42,452 nucleotides of DNA from an uncultured Olsenella sp. (GCA_949290055.1 CASEQJ010000015.1:1-42452), one strand, 5' to 3'. Shown: positions 8,568-18,858, counted from the stretch's first letter. The notes: generated by a model from the sequence alone, not told the origin. A program made the numbers and translations.

Positions 8568-9355
8568 TACCACGCCACCTCCTCGGCGTCGAAGACCGGA
8601 CCGTCCTTGCAGCAGGACTTGTAGGTGCCGTCGACCATGGCCACGTTGCAGGTGCCGCATGCGCCGAACCCGCAGCACATCATGCGCTCCATTGAGACCA
8701 GGCAGCGCACGCCGGCCTCGTGGCACAGGCGCGCGACCCCCGCCATCATGACCTCCGGTCCGCAGGTGTAGACGACGTCGTAGCGCCTCTTGGCGAGGAG
8801 GTCCGCGAGGGCGTCGGTCGTGAAGCCGGTGCGGCCGGCGGTCCCGTCGTCGGTGGTGACGACGACCTCTCCAGCGCCGAGGCCGCAGAGCACGTCCGCG
8901 CCCCAGAGCCTGGCAGCCGTCTGCGCGCCCACCACGGCGTCAAAGGGCACGTCTGCGGCGGCGAGCATGCGGGCGCAGGCAACGACCGGCGTCACGCCAA
9001 CGCCGCCCGCGACCACGCACGCGCGGCCGGCGCCCGGGACGGCCGGCCAGGGGTTGCCGCAGGGCCCGACGGCAGTGGAGCTCTCCCCCGCCGCCATCTC
9101 GGAGAGGCGGCGCGTGCCGTCGCCCACGACGGCGTAGACGATCTCCACCGTGCCCGCCTCGGCGTCGGCGCAGCTGAAGGACAGCGGAATGCGCAGGATC
9201 TGGCTCGCGTCGCCGGGGACGTGAACGTTCACGAACTGGCCCGGCTCGATCGCGGCGGCAAGGGCGGGGGCCGAGAGGACGACCCTCATGAGGCCGTCGG
9301 CCGCCGCCTCGTTGGAGACGACCGTGATCTCGTGGACCGCGAGACCCGCGCTCAT
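8567..9355 (-). CDS. pyrK: Dihydroorotate dehydrogenase electron transfer subunit
   Basis: 262 aa. Ferredoxin-reductase-like FAD domain (ending LRIPLSFSCADAEAGTVEIV), NAD domain (VAGGVGVTPV, YTCGPEVMM) and a C-terminal [2Fe-2S] site with Cys228, 233, 236 and 248 (C-x4-C-x2-C-x11-C). It passes electrons from PyrD to NAD+. The ATG overlaps the pyrC stop as ATGA. Together with PyrD it gives a heterotetramer in characterised relatives. Confidence 0.95.
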   Translation of the reverse strand: MSAGLAVHEITVVSNEAAADGLMRVVLSAPALAAAIEPGQFVNVHVPGDASQILRIPLSFSCADAEAGTVEIVYAVVGDGTRRLSEMAAGESSTAVGPCGNPWPAVPGAGRACVVAGGVGVTPVVACARMLAAADVPFDAVVGAQTAARLWGADVLCGLGAGEVVVTTDDGTAGRTGFTTDALADLLAKRRYDVVYTCGPEVMMAGVARLCHEAGVRCLVSMERMMCCGFGACGTCNVAMVDGTYKSCCKDGPVFDAEEVAW

Positions 9356-10665
9356 CGAATGCCCCTTCTGACCGGGGTGGGCTCGCCGTCGGTGAGCGTG
9401 CGGCGACCGGCGACGAAGACGTCGGTGGCACGTCCGGTGAGGGTGGCGCCAAGCCACGCGGAGTTCTTCGAGCGGCTCTGGAGCCAGTCCTCGGTGACGG
9501 TGACCTGCGCGGAGGCGTCGATCAGCGTGAGGTCGGCGGTGCTTCCGGCCTCCACGCGGACCTCGGGCAGGCGCAGGCAGCGGCGCGGGTTCACGGCCAT
9601 GACCTCGACGAGGCGCGACCAGCTCATGGTGCCGGGCAGCACGAGGTTGGTGAGCATGAGCGGAAGCGAGGTCTCGAGGCCGACAATGCCGAAGAAGGCG
9701 ATCTCCCACTCGCAGTCCTTCTCGTGCGGGGCGTGCGGCGCGTGGTCGGTCACGACGCAGTCGATCGAGCCGTCGAGAATGCCCTCGCGGAGTGCCGCCG
9801 CGTCCGCGGCGGTGCGCAGCGGCGGGTTCATTTTGAGGTTCGTGTCGTAGGCGTCGGTAATGTCGTCCTCGCACAGGAACAGGTGGTGCGGGGTGACCTC
9901 GCAGGTCACGGGCAGGCCCTCCGCCTTGGCCGCGCGCACGAGGTTGAGGCCCTTCTCGGTGGAGATGTGGGCTATGTGCAGGGCGCAGCCGGTCATGCGG
10001 CAGAGCTCGATGTCGCGGTAGATCTCAAGCTCCTCGCCCAGCGCCGGCCAGCCGAACATGCCGAGGCGCGTGGAGGCGCGGCCCTCGTTGATCACGCCGT
10101 GCGTGGTGAGCGACTCGACCTCGCAGTGGGCGGAGACGACCTTGTCGAACTGGCTCACATACTCCATGCACGTGCGCATCATGCCCGCGCCCTGGACGCC
10201 GTGGCCGTCGTCAGAGAACGCGACCGCGCCCTCCATGACCATGTCGCCGATCTCCGCGAGCTGCTCGCCCTTCTCGCCCACCGTGAGCGCGCCGATCGGG
10301 CGCACGTGGCAGAAGCCGGCGTGGCGGGCGCGGTCGATCTGATAGCGGACCTCGGCGCCGTTGTCGGTGACGGGGTCGGTGTTGGGCATGGTGGCGACGT
10401 CGGTGAAGCCGCCGTGGACCGCGGCGCGGGCCCCGGACTCGATCGTCTCCTTGTACTCGAAGCCGGGGTCGCGGAAGTGGACGTGCATGTCCACGAGGCC
10501 GGGCACGAGGTACTTGCCGGCGGCGTCTATGACGACGGCACCCTCCGGGGCGGCGAGGCCCTCTCCCACCTCGACGATCTTCTCGCCGTCAATGAGCACG
10601 TCACGGACGTCGTCAAGACCCACCTGGGGGTCGACGACGTGGGCAGACTTAAGCAGATACGCCAT
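9352..10665 (-). CDS. pyrC: Dihydroorotase
   Basis: 437 aa, class I (long) dihydroorotase of the amidohydrolase superfamily. The metal-binding HVHFRDPG has its histidines at 61 and 63. Further metal-site segments are HIAHISTEKG and VTDHAPH. It cyclises carbamoyl-aspartate to dihydroorotate. A strong GGGAGGAGAG ribosome site precedes the ATG. The start lies 17 nt inside the end of pyrB. The pyrB-pyrC pair may also associate physically, as in several bacteria. Confidence 0.96.
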   Translation of the reverse strand: MAYLLKSAHVVDPQVGLDDVRDVLIDGEKIVEVGEGLAAPEGAVVIDAAGKYLVPGLVDMHVHFRDPGFEYKETIESGARAAVHGGFTDVATMPNTDPVTDNGAEVRYQIDRARHAGFCHVRPIGALTVGEKGEQLAEIGDMVMEGAVAFSDDGHGVQGAGMMRTCMEYVSQFDKVVSAHCEVESLTTHGVINEGRASTRLGMFGWPALGEELEIYRDIELCRMTGCALHIAHISTEKGLNLVRAAKAEGLPVTCEVTPHHLFLCEDDITDAYDTNLKMNPPLRTAADAAALREGILDGSIDCVVTDHAPHAPHEKDCEWEIAFFGIVGLETSLPLMLTNLVLPGTMSWSRLVEVMAVNPRRCLRLPEVRVEAGSTADLTLIDASAQVTVTEDWLQSRSKNSAWLGATLTGRATDVFVAGRRTLTDGEPTPVRRGIR

Positions 10666-11584
10666 TGTTCTCTCCTCCCAGAAGCAGGTACATCTCCGCC
10701 ATGCGCGTGAGGACGCCGGCGTTCACCTGGTCGAGAATGCGCGAGCGGGCACAGTCGGCCACGTCGGCGTTGATCTCCATGCCGCGGTTCATGGGGCCGG
10801 GGTGGCAGATGATCGCCTCGGGCTTCATCTTGTTGACGCGGCTCATGTCGAGGCCCCAGAGGCGGTTGTACTCGCGGCGGGACGGGATCGCCGCACCCTC
10901 CATGCGCTCGAGCTGCACGCGCAGCATGTAGACGACGTCCATTTCGGGAATGACCTCGTCGAGGTCGGCGGTCTGCGGCACGCCGTAGTAGTCCGGGTCG
11001 TCCACCTGGAAGGTGGGCGGGCCTACGAGCGTGACGTCGGCGCCCATGGTCTTGAGCGCGGGCACGAGGCTGCCGCAGACGCGGCTGTGAGAGAGGTCGC
11101 CGACGATGGCGACCTTGAGGCCGTCGAGGTGACCGAAGTTCTCGCGAATGGTGTAGAGGTCGAGCATGGCCTGCGTGGGGTGCTGGTGCTTGCCGTCGCC
11201 GGCGTTGATCACGATCGCGTCGGTGTGCTCGGTGATCTTCTGCGGCGTGCCGGCGAGCTTGGCGCGGCATATGAACATGTCGACGTTCATGGCGTCGATC
11301 GTCTCGATCGTGTCGGCGAGGCTCTCGCCCTTGACGACCGAGGAGGTGGCCCCGCCCATGGAGAGCGAGTCGGCCGACAGGCGCTTCTCGGCGAGCTCGA
11401 AGGAGCTCTTGGTGCGCGTGGACGGCTCGAGGAAGAGGTTGACGATCGTGCGGCCGCGAAGCGCGGGGACCTTCTTGATCGCGCGCTTGTTGACCTCGGA
11501 GAACGAGCGCGCCGTGTCGAGGATCTGCGTGATGTCGTCGGCGGTGAGGCTCGTCGTGTCGATCAGGTGTTTGACGGACAGCAT
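10649..11584 (-). CDS. pyrB: Aspartate carbamoyltransferase catalytic subunit
   Basis: 311 aa. Carbamoyl-phosphate motif EPSTRTKSSFE at 53-63 (the usual second Arg is Lys). Also GDGKHQHPTQAMLDL for aspartate binding, and HPGPMNRG. It makes carbamoyl-aspartate, the first committed step of pyrimidine synthesis. No pyrI regulatory gene is adjacent, as in firmicutes and most actinobacteria, so control is likely through PyrR rather than allostery by a second subunit. Confidence 0.96.
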   Translation of the reverse strand: MLSVKHLIDTTSLTADDITQILDTARSFSEVNKRAIKKVPALRGRTIVNLFLEPSTRTKSSFELAEKRLSADSLSMGGATSSVVKGESLADTIETIDAMNVDMFICRAKLAGTPQKITEHTDAIVINAGDGKHQHPTQAMLDLYTIRENFGHLDGLKVAIVGDLSHSRVCGSLVPALKTMGADVTLVGPPTFQVDDPDYYGVPQTADLDEVIPEMDVVYMLRVQLERMEGAAIPSRREYNRLWGLDMSRVNKMKPEAIICHPGPMNRGMEINADVADCARSRILDQVNAGVLTRMAEMYLLLGGENNGVSA

Positions 11585-11604
11585 GTTCTGGGCACCTCCT
11601 GGCT

Positions 11605-12156
<552 letters not shown>

Positions 12157-12173
12157 GGGACTCCCTTCGAACG

Positions 12174-12205
12174 AAAAAGACGCCCTGCCGAGCGGCGCGA
12201 GCGTC
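12174..12205 (-). terminator. pyr leader attenuator terminator
   Basis: On the minus transcript GACGCTC (12205-12199) pairs with GGGCGTC (12185-12179), enclosing GCGCCGCTCGGCA. TTTTT at 12178-12174 follows. It sits 18 nt before the pyrR ATG, where a PyrR-controlled attenuator belongs. Confidence 0.85.
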
Positions 12206-12239
12206 ATGAAGGGTGTATGAAGCGTCCCGTGGGACCTGA

Positions 12240-12268
12240 CCTTGCTGGCGTCTCGCACCGGCTTAAAG
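12240..12268 (-). promoter_or_regulatory. Probable PyrR-binding leader RNA
   Basis: The minus transcript reads CTTTAAGCCGGTGCGAGACG and then CCAGCAAGG. This resembles the known PyrR recognition hairpin, which has flanking CTTTAA and CAAGG, a short stem with an internal mismatch, and a purine-rich GNGA-type terminal loop. It lies about 35 nt upstream of the attenuator terminator and pyrR. The loop is shorter than the Bacillus consensus. The assignment rests on pattern and position only. Confidence 0.7.
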
Positions 12269-12341
12269 AATCAACGTCAGTGTACACCATCGGGTGCTTT
12301 TGGGCGCCGAGTCTTTCTCGACCGGCGCGTCTTGTGAGGAG

Positions 12342-12416
12342 CGCTCTCGCATACGTCAGACTTTGGACGGCGTTTTCCCAGGTGCGACCCGAGGAACTCC
12401 GACGTATGCGAGAGCG
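12342..12416. repeat. Long inverted repeat upstream of the pyr leader
   Basis: A perfect 16-bp arm (CGCTCTCGCATACGTC, 12342-12357) recurs inverted at 12401-12416 with a 43-bp spacer. The spacer does not contain the conserved loop of the 17.7-, 30.7- and 35.5-kb elements. It lies between the tRNA-Asn terminator and the pyr leader. It could be a transcript-end structure or a member of another repeat family. Confidence 0.7.
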
Positions 12417-12463
12417 AACCCAGCATCCTTGCGCCACAGTCGGACCATGAACCACAACGTGGG

Positions 12464-12507
12464 CGCAAACGCAAACAGGCCGCTGGGCGATAAGCCCAAC
12501 GGCCTGT
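12464..12507 (-). terminator. Terminator of tRNA-Asn
   Basis: A 14-bp stem (12475-12488 with 12494-12507, one G-U pair on the minus RNA) has a 5-nt loop. TTTGCGTTTGCG follows on minus. It begins 9 nt past the encoded CCA end of the tRNA. Confidence 0.9.
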
Positions 12508-12515
12508 AACGTTTC

Positions 12516-12590
12516 TGGCTCCCCGGGTAGGATTCGAACCTACGACACGCTGATTAACAGTCAGCTGCGCTACCACTGCGCCACCGGGGA
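12516..12590 (-). tRNA. tRNA-Asn (anticodon GTT)
   Basis: Minus-strand cloverleaf of 75 nt with an encoded CCA. The acceptor TCCCCGG pairs with CCGGGGA, and the discriminator is G. The anticodon arm CTGACTGTTAATCAG gives anticodon GTT. The T arm is CGTAGGTTCGAATCCTACC. It has its own promoter and terminator, so it is a single-gene unit. Confidence 0.97.
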
Positions 12591-12610
12591 ATGTGCTCGC
12601 GCAAGGAGTA

Positions 12611-12638
12611 AGTATACAGAAGCCCGACGTGAGTGCAA
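12611..12638 (-). promoter_or_regulatory. Promoter of tRNA-Asn
   Basis: On minus, TTGCAC (12633-12638) and TATACT (12611-12616) are 16 bp apart and about 20 bp upstream of the tRNA 5' end. The -10 matches consensus at 5 of 6 positions; the -35 is weaker. Confidence 0.65.
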
Positions 12639-12688
12639 CCCTCTTTTTTGGGTTTCTTGCGCGGGGCGGGCTTTGCCCCAGAAAACAC

Positions 12689-12965
12689 CGAGCTTGTCGC
12701 GACGACGTCTAGAAAAACGAGCCCTTGTTCTGCGCGCGTCTAGAAATCAGGGGTGTTGTCTTACGTGCGTCTAAGAATTCGAGCCCTTGTCCTGACGGCG
12801 TCTAAAAAACCGGGGTGTTGCGCGGAAATGCGACGCCGAGGCAGGACAACGTCGGGAATTCCTAGAAGCTCGGGCGACAAGGGCGGCGATTCCTAGACGC
12901 GCGGGCGACAAGGGCGGCGATTCCTAGACGCGCGGGCGACAAGGGCGGCGATTCCGAGAATCGCC
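12689..12965. repeat. Head-to-head array of ~30-bp repeats
   Basis: Four units read one way (12689-12717, 12718-12747, 12748-12779, 12780-12809), then a degenerate one (about 12810-12833). Three read the other way (12856-12887, 12888-12918, 12919-12949; the last two are identical 31-mers), then a partial unit. Read toward the array, each has T-tract/TTCCTAGACGC, a variable middle, then ACAAGGGC plus CTCG or GCGGC. Units 3 and 5 end ACAACACCCC instead. The array ends in an 8-bp hairpin (GGCGATTC/GAATCGCC, 12947-12965) just past the stop of the membrane protein gene. No cas genes or constant repeat with unique spacers are present. It accounts for most of the 394-bp gene-free stretch 12591-12984. 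Confidence 0.85.
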
Positions 12966-12984
12966 GCGACCCAAACGGGCTCCC

Positions 12985-13410
12985 CTAGCGGTCGAGCGCC
13001 TCGCTGTGGGCCTTGCTGCCAAAGACGATCGCGACGACGCCCAGCACGGCGAGAAGAACCTCGACCCAGCCTACCTGCCCGGTCGTGACGCCCAGGCCCA
13101 CCTGCACCAGCGACGCGAGCACCATGACAACGGCGAGCATGTTGAACTTGCCCGTGGCGCGGGGGTTGTTCGCGGCACGCGCGCCCGTGACGCCAACGGC
13201 GAAGCAGTAGAGGCCGACGACGAGCGCGAGCACGCCAATGACCTCGGCCGCAATCGCGCCGTCATAGGCGGCGTCGCCGCCCAGGCTCACGCGCATGCCG
13301 GCGGCGAGCGGCGAGCTCACGAGCAGGAACACGCCGCCGACCACCTGGAGCAGTGCGACGAACAGAATGAGAATCGAGACGATCTTGAATCGCTTCTGGC
13401 TCGGCGTCAT
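12985..13410 (-). CDS. Small four-helix membrane protein, unknown function
   Basis: 141 aa. Four hydrophobic segments at about residues 9-30, 53-73, 91-109 and 113-131, with short charged ends (MTPSQKRFK, and SKAHSEALDR at the C-terminus). There are no cysteine or histidine motifs and no recognisable family. Its ATG is 3 nt after the rpoD stop, so it is cotranscribed with the housekeeping sigma factor, though no functional link follows from that. The downstream side opens into the repeat array. Confidence 0.8.
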   Translation of the reverse strand: MTPSQKRFKIVSILILFVALLQVVGGVFLLVSSPLAAGMRVSLGGDAAYDGAIAAEVIGVLALVVGLYCFAVGVTGARAANNPRATGKFNMLAVVMVLASLVQVGLGVTTGQVGWVEVLLAVLGVVAIVFGSKAHSEALDR

Positions 13411-13413
13411 GCG

Positions 13414-14775
<1,362 letters not shown>

Positions 14776-14805
14776 ATGTGTCCTTTCGACGTACAAACCT
14801 TCGAG

Positions 14806-14811
14806 ATTATA
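14806..14811 (-). promoter_or_regulatory. -10 element of an rpoD promoter
   Basis: A perfect TATAAT on minus lies in the 44-nt gap between dnaG and rpoD, about 30 nt before the GTG. No convincing -35 is present 16-18 bp upstream (it would lie in the end of dnaG). This would give rpoD transcription independent of the long upstream operon. Confidence 0.6.
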
Positions 14812-14819
14812 CCCAACTT

Positions 14820-16784
14820 TTAATCGGAGAAGACCGACGAGAGTCGGCTGGCAAGCTCGGTTGAGCGAGAGCGGAGCTCGGTGGCCTCGGCGAAGAGGCG
14901 CTCGGACTCCTCGTCGGAGACGGACGAGTCCAAAATCGAGCGAATCTGTCGTATGCGACGGCGGCACGAGCAGAGCTCGGCGGAATCGACTATGAAGGCA
15001 AGCTTCTGCTCGTCGGAGAGCTCCTCCTCCCCCAGGACGCGCCCGCCCGAGAGGATCTGGGGCGCCTCGGGCACCACCGCGCTCGCCGCGGCGACCACGT
15101 CGGCGGGAGCGGTGCCCTCCGGCGTGGAGAGCATGGCCCACGCCATGGCCTCGAGGCGCTCGTCGGTCCAGGTGAGCTCGCCTATTCGGGCGCCGAAGGC
15201 GCGCATGGCGTCGGGGCGCTGGGCCATGGCGCACAGAAGCTCGCGCTCCGCGGCGATCTGCGAGCGCTCGTCGCTCGAGAGACGCGAGACGTCCGCGCCA
15301 AGTCCAACCGGCCCGCTCGTCACGGGCGCAAGCGCGGGCGCGGCCAGACCGCCCTCGTCCAGCGCGTCAACGGGGACGTAGTCGTCCGGCACGGCACCCT
15401 CCTCCTCGGGGGCGGCCGGGGCGGCCTGCCGTCGGGCCGGCGCAGCCTGGGGCCGCGTCCCCTCGCGCCTGGCCGCGCGCTCCTCGTCGAGCTCGCGGAC
15501 CGGCGCCTCGCGAATCGTTCGCTTCGTGTCGGCGACGTCCATGCCGAGGGCGTCGGCCAGGCGCGTCGCGTACTCGTCGAGCAGGACGGAGTGCTTGAGC
15601 GGCGCCAGCACGCCCGCCATGTCCTCGAGGGCGCGGACGCGCCGCCCGGGAGAGGACAGGTCGTAGCCCTCGAGGCGCTTCTCAAAGACGAAGTCCATGA
15701 GCGGGCGCGCGCCGTCGAGCTCGCGGCGCATGGCCTCCGCGTCACGGGAGGCGAGAAACTCCATGGGGTCCTGGTTGTCCGGCAGCACGACGCACATGAG
15801 CGCGGCCGAGGTCTTGTCGAGGTAGCGGACCGCGCGCTCGGCGGCGCGCTGGCCCGCCGCGTCGCCGTCGAAGAGGCAGACAATGCGCTTCACGCGCTGG
15901 CGGTCCATGAGGCGCACGTGGTCGAGGCGAAACGCGGTCCCGAGCGCCGCCACGGCGTTGGTGAACCCCGCCTCGTGCATGGCCATGACGTCGGTGTAGC
16001 CCTCGCAGACGATCGCCTCGCCCGTGGCTGCCATGGACTCCTTGGCCCGGTCGTAGGCGAACAGGTGCTTGCCCTTGTTGAAGGCGGCGGTGTCGCGCGT
16101 GTTCACGTACTTCGCGACGTCGTCGCGCTTGGCGAGCACGCGGCCGCCAAAGGCAATGGTGCGCCCGCGCTCGTCGCGAATCGGGAACATGACGCGCTCG
16201 TAGAAGCGGTCCATGAGCCGTCCCGAGCGCTCCTGCGCGAGGTCGGCCGCAACCATCTCGGCCGCCGTGAAGCCCTTCTCGCGCAGGTGGGCGACAAGCG
16301 CGCCGCGCCCGGGCGCGTAGCCCAGGCCCCACCGACGGCAGACGTCGGCGCCAAAGCCGCGCCCGGCGAGGTAGGCGCGGGCGGCGGCCGGCCCCTCTCC
16401 CCTGCCGCGCATGAGCATGAGGTGGTAGTAGGCCTGCGCCTCCTCGAGCGCCTCGACCAGACGGCTCCTGCGCGGGCCGCGCCGGGCGCCGCGCTCCTCG
16501 GCGAGCTCTATGCCCGCGCGGTCGGCGAGGTAGCGAACAGCGTCGAGAAAGTCCAGGTTCTCGCGGCGCTGAACGTAGGAGAAGACGTCGCCGCCCTCGC
16601 CGCAGCCAAAGCAGTGCCAGAGGCCCGTCGCCGGGTTCACCTTGAAGGAGGGGGTCTTCTCGCCATGGAAGGGGCAGCAGCCCCAGAACTCCTGGCCGCG
16701 CTGGCGCAGCTCGACGGTCTCGGCCACGAGCTGCACGAAGTCCGTCGCCTGGCGGACCCGCTCCTTGTCCTCGTCGGAGATCAT
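14820..16784 (-). CDS. dnaG: DNA primase
   Basis: 654 aa. CHC2 zinc domain with C37, H40, C58 and C61 ([11 protein letters not shown], then CFGCG). Catalytic core, and TOPRIM domain ([26 protein letters not shown]). A Pro/Ala/Glu-rich linker around residues 435-470 leads to the C-terminal helicase-interaction domain. It makes RNA primers at the replication fork. The ATG overlaps the ribF stop as ATGA, and GGGAGGCG precedes it. Confidence 0.96.
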   Translation of the reverse strand: MISDEDKERVRQATDFVQLVAETVELRQRGQEFWGCCPFHGEKTPSFKVNPATGLWHCFGCGEGGDVFSYVQRRENLDFLDAVRYLADRAGIELAEERGARRGPRRSRLVEALEEAQAYYHLMLMRGRGEGPAAARAYLAGRGFGADVCRRWGLGYAPGRGALVAHLREKGFTAAEMVAADLAQERSGRLMDRFYERVMFPIRDERGRTIAFGGRVLAKRDDVAKYVNTRDTAAFNKGKHLFAYDRAKESMAATGEAIVCEGYTDVMAMHEAGFTNAVAALGTAFRLDHVRLMDRQRVKRIVCLFDGDAAGQRAAERAVRYLDKTSAALMCVVLPDNQDPMEFLASRDAEAMRRELDGARPLMDFVFEKRLEGYDLSSPGRRVRALEDMAGVLAPLKHSVLLDEYATRLADALGMDVADTKRTIREAPVRELDEERAARREGTRPQAAPARRQAAPAAPEEEGAVPDDYVPVDALDEGGLAAPALAPVTSGPVGLGADVSRLSSDERSQIAAERELLCAMAQRPDAMRAFGARIGELTWTDERLEAMAWAMLSTPEGTAPADVVAAASAVVPEAPQILSGGRVLGEEELSDEQKLAFIVDSAELCSCRRRIRQIRSILDSSVSDEESERLFAEATELRSRSTELASRLSSVFSD

Positions 16785-17923
16785 GCCAACGCCTCCCCTC
16801 TCAGAGAGATTCCACGCCCGCCAAGCGTAGCACGCACCCAGGACACATTGCCCAGCACGACGCGCTCGAGCTCCTCGACGGACGAGAAGGACCTGGGCTC
16901 GCGCAGCCAGCGCACAAAGCTGACCGCCACGCTCGCGCCGTAGAGGTCGCCCTCAAAGCCCAGAAGCGTGGCCTCCAGAAAGCTCGCCCCCTCCTCGCCG
17001 GGCGAGAAGGACCTCGGCTTGCCCACGTTGATCGCCGCGGGCCAGGCGGTGTCGCCGCACGTCACGTAGCCGGCGTAGACGCCCTCCGCGGGCAGGCAGA
17101 GGCTCTCGGGGACGCGCACGTTGGCCGTTGGGAAGCCAAAGCCCGTCCCCTCGCCGCGCCCGTGCTCGACCTCGCCGCGCACGAGGTGGCAGCGGCCGAG
17201 CAGCCCGGCGGCGGCCTCCACGCGGCCCTCGCCGAGAAGAGCGCGAATGCGGGTGGCCGTCACGGGGGCGCCGCCCTCGTCGAGCAGGTCCATGCCGATC
17301 ACGTCAAAGCCGTCCGCGCGCCCCAGCTCGGAGAGGGCCGCGACCGTGCCCGCCCCGCCCGCGCCGAGCCTGAAGTCGGAGCCCACCACTATGCAGTCGA
17401 GGTCCACGAGGGCGCCGAGCGTCTCCCGCACGAACCGCTCATACGGCAGCGCCGCGAGCTCCGGCGTGAAGTCGAGCACAACCACCCGGTCCACACCCTC
17501 GACCGAGCGCAGGGCGTCCAGGCGGTCCTCGTCAGAAAGCAGCAGCTTCTGCGGGCGCTCCAGACACAGGACGACCGACGGGTCCGGCGAGAACGTGACG
17601 ACGACGAGCTCGTCCCCACGAGCGAGCGCCTCCTCGCGCGCCCGGGCGATCAGCGCCCGGTGCCCAAGGTGGACCCCGTCGAACGCCCCGATCGCGCAGA
17701 CCGTTCTCCGGGGCCCGTCCGGAGCGTTCCTACGGAGCGTGCGCTTCGCGAAACGCTCCTCCGGAACGCTCCGGCCGGGCCTCATGAGGGTCTGAGACGT
17801 TGTGGGGCCGTCGACCCAGATCGGGTGGTCCGGCGAGAGGGCGAGGAGCTGCTGCTCGAGGTTCTTCTCGCCCGCCGGCGCACCTTTTCTGTTAATTGGG
17901 GACTGTCCCCAACTTGCAGACAT
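16781..17923 (-). CDS. ribF: Bifunctional riboflavin kinase / FAD synthetase, with odd N-terminus
   Basis: 380 aa from the ATG at 17923, which overlaps the truB stop as TGATG. The FAD synthetase domain starts at IGAFDGVHLGH (78-88) and the riboflavin kinase domain ends the protein (GFPTANV, GVYAGYVT). It makes FMN and then FAD. Typical RibF proteins reach FDGVHLGH about 20-30 residues from the start. Here there are about 75, with no similarity I recognise. Codons 48-71 are the hairpin element at 17712-17781, and codons 4-10 are a 17-bp palindrome. The alternative ATG at codon 47 lacks a ribosome site. The enzyme core looks intact. Confidence 0.9.
   Translation of the reverse strand: MSASWGQSPINRKGAPAGEKNLEQQLLALSPDHPIWVDGPTTSQTLMRPGRSVPEERFAKRTLRRNAPDGPRRTVCAIGAFDGVHLGHRALIARAREEALARGDELVVVTFSPDPSVVLCLERPQKLLLSDEDRLDALRSVEGVDRVVVLDFTPELAALPYERFVRETLGALVDLDCIVVGSDFRLGAGGAGTVAALSELGRADGFDVIGMDLLDEGGAPVTATRIRALLGEGRVEAAAGLLGRCHLVRGEVEHGRGEGTGFGFPTANVRVPESLCLPAEGVYAGYVTCGDTAWPAAINVGKPRSFSPGEEGASFLEATLLGFEGDLYGASVAVSFVRWLREPRSFSSVEELERVVLGNVSWVRATLGGRGISLRGEALA
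17712..17781. repeat. Two-tier hairpin element inside ribF (copy 1 of 3)
   Basis: Outer arms 17712-17730 and 17763-17781 form 19 pairs with one mismatch. A 3-nt linker TAC follows, then an inner 7-bp stem GGAGCGT/ACGCTCC (17734-17740, 17753-17759). The 12-nt loop is GCGCTTCGCGAA and the right linker is TCC. The plan and loop match the elements at 30719 and 35458, but the stem sequences differ. It is read in frame as ribF residues 48-71. Confidence 0.85.
17896..17912. repeat. 17-bp palindrome at the ribF start
   Basis: TTGGGGACTGTCCCCAA has 8-bp arms around a single base. It is 9 bp inside the chosen ribF start and looks like a short dispersed palindrome rather than coding sequence. Confidence 0.6.
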
Positions 17924-18858
17924 CAGCGGACCCCCTCTATGCCCTGGGGGAAGTTCGACTCGCAGACGAGCCGCGCGCCCTCGCGCCGCCATATGCCGAC
18001 GAGCGCGCCCGCGAAGGCGAGCGCGAGGCGCTCGCCCGGCTCGGGGGCGCGACCGTCGCGCAGGGCGCCGGGGGCAATGCGTCGCCCGTTCGTGACGTCG
18101 GCGATCTCGTCGAGGGCAAGCTCACGGACGGGGAGCCCGAGCACGGCGGCGGGATCGAGCGCGCGCTCGTGGACGAGCTCGGCGCCGCCCTCGGCAAGCT
18201 CGCCCAGGCTCACGCAGGCCCCGAGCGCCACGGGGCCGGAGAAGGTGCGACGCAGCTCGCTCACGTGCGCGAGGCACCCGAGCGAGCGCCCGAGGTCGCG
18301 GGCAATGCTGCGGACGTAGGTGCCCTTGGAGACGTCGAGGTCGACGACCCAGGAGCGCTCCTCGGGCCGGACCCCCACGAGCTGTGCGGCATGGATCGTG
18401 ACGCGCCGGGCAGCGAGCTCGAGCTCCTCGCCGGCGCGGGCGGCGTCGTAGGCGCGCCGACCGTTCACGGACACGGCCGAGAAGCGCGGCGGGACCTGCT
18501 CGCACTCGCCCACGAGACGGGCGAGCTCGCTCTCTGCGCGCGCGGGCTCGAGCAGCTCGGGGCCAACCGGGGCCTCGGCCGTGACCTCGCCCTCGGCGTC
18601 GTCGGTGGTGGTCTCGGAGCCGAGCGCAAACGTGGCGCGGTAGCCCTTGCGGTCGAGCGTGAGCAGGCCGAGCAGCTTCGTTGCCTGACCAATGCCGACG
18701 ACGAGCACGCCGGTGGCCGCCGGGTCGAGGGTGCCCGCGTGACCCACGCGCTTCTCGCCCACCGCGCGCCTCACGCGGGAGACGACGTCGTGGCTGGTCA
18801 GGCCCGCTGGTTTGTCCACGGCAATGAGCGCGGAGAACGCGCTCGGTCGGCGACTCAA
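17923..18858 (-). CDS. truB: tRNA pseudouridine-55 synthase
   Basis: 311 aa. VDKPAGLTSHDVV, then GHAGTLDPAATGVL with the catalytic Asp45, YRATFALGSETTTDDAEG, and a C-terminal PUA-like domain. It modifies U55 of the tRNA T-loop. It starts at a TTG that overlaps the nrnA stop (TTGA). No ATG or GTG lies before the conserved core, and the TTG start gives a normal length. Order rbfA-nrnA-truB-ribF is the common actinobacterial/firmicute arrangement. Confidence 0.94.
   Translation of the reverse strand: MSRRPSAFSALIAVDKPAGLTSHDVVSRVRRAVGEKRVGHAGTLDPAATGVLVVGIGQATKLLGLLTLDRKGYRATFALGSETTTDDAEGEVTAEAPVGPELLEPARAESELARLVGECEQVPPRFSAVSVNGRRAYDAARAGEELELAARRVTIHAAQLVGVRPEERSWVVDLDVSKGTYVRSIARDLGRSLGCLAHVSELRRTFSGPVALGACVSLGELAEGGAELVHERALDPAAVLGLPVRELALDEIADVTNGRRIAPGALRDGRAPEPGERLALAFAGALVGIWRREGARLVCESNFPQGIEGVR

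Noticed and set aside
12277..12576. A 99-codon frame over tRNA-Asn (contains VVGSNPTRG)
   Set aside because: This peptide pattern is the familiar false translation of a tRNA T arm and terminator.
12689..12965. CRISPR array
   Set aside because: Units are contiguous, diverge along their length, occur in both orientations and have no unique spacers; no cas genes.
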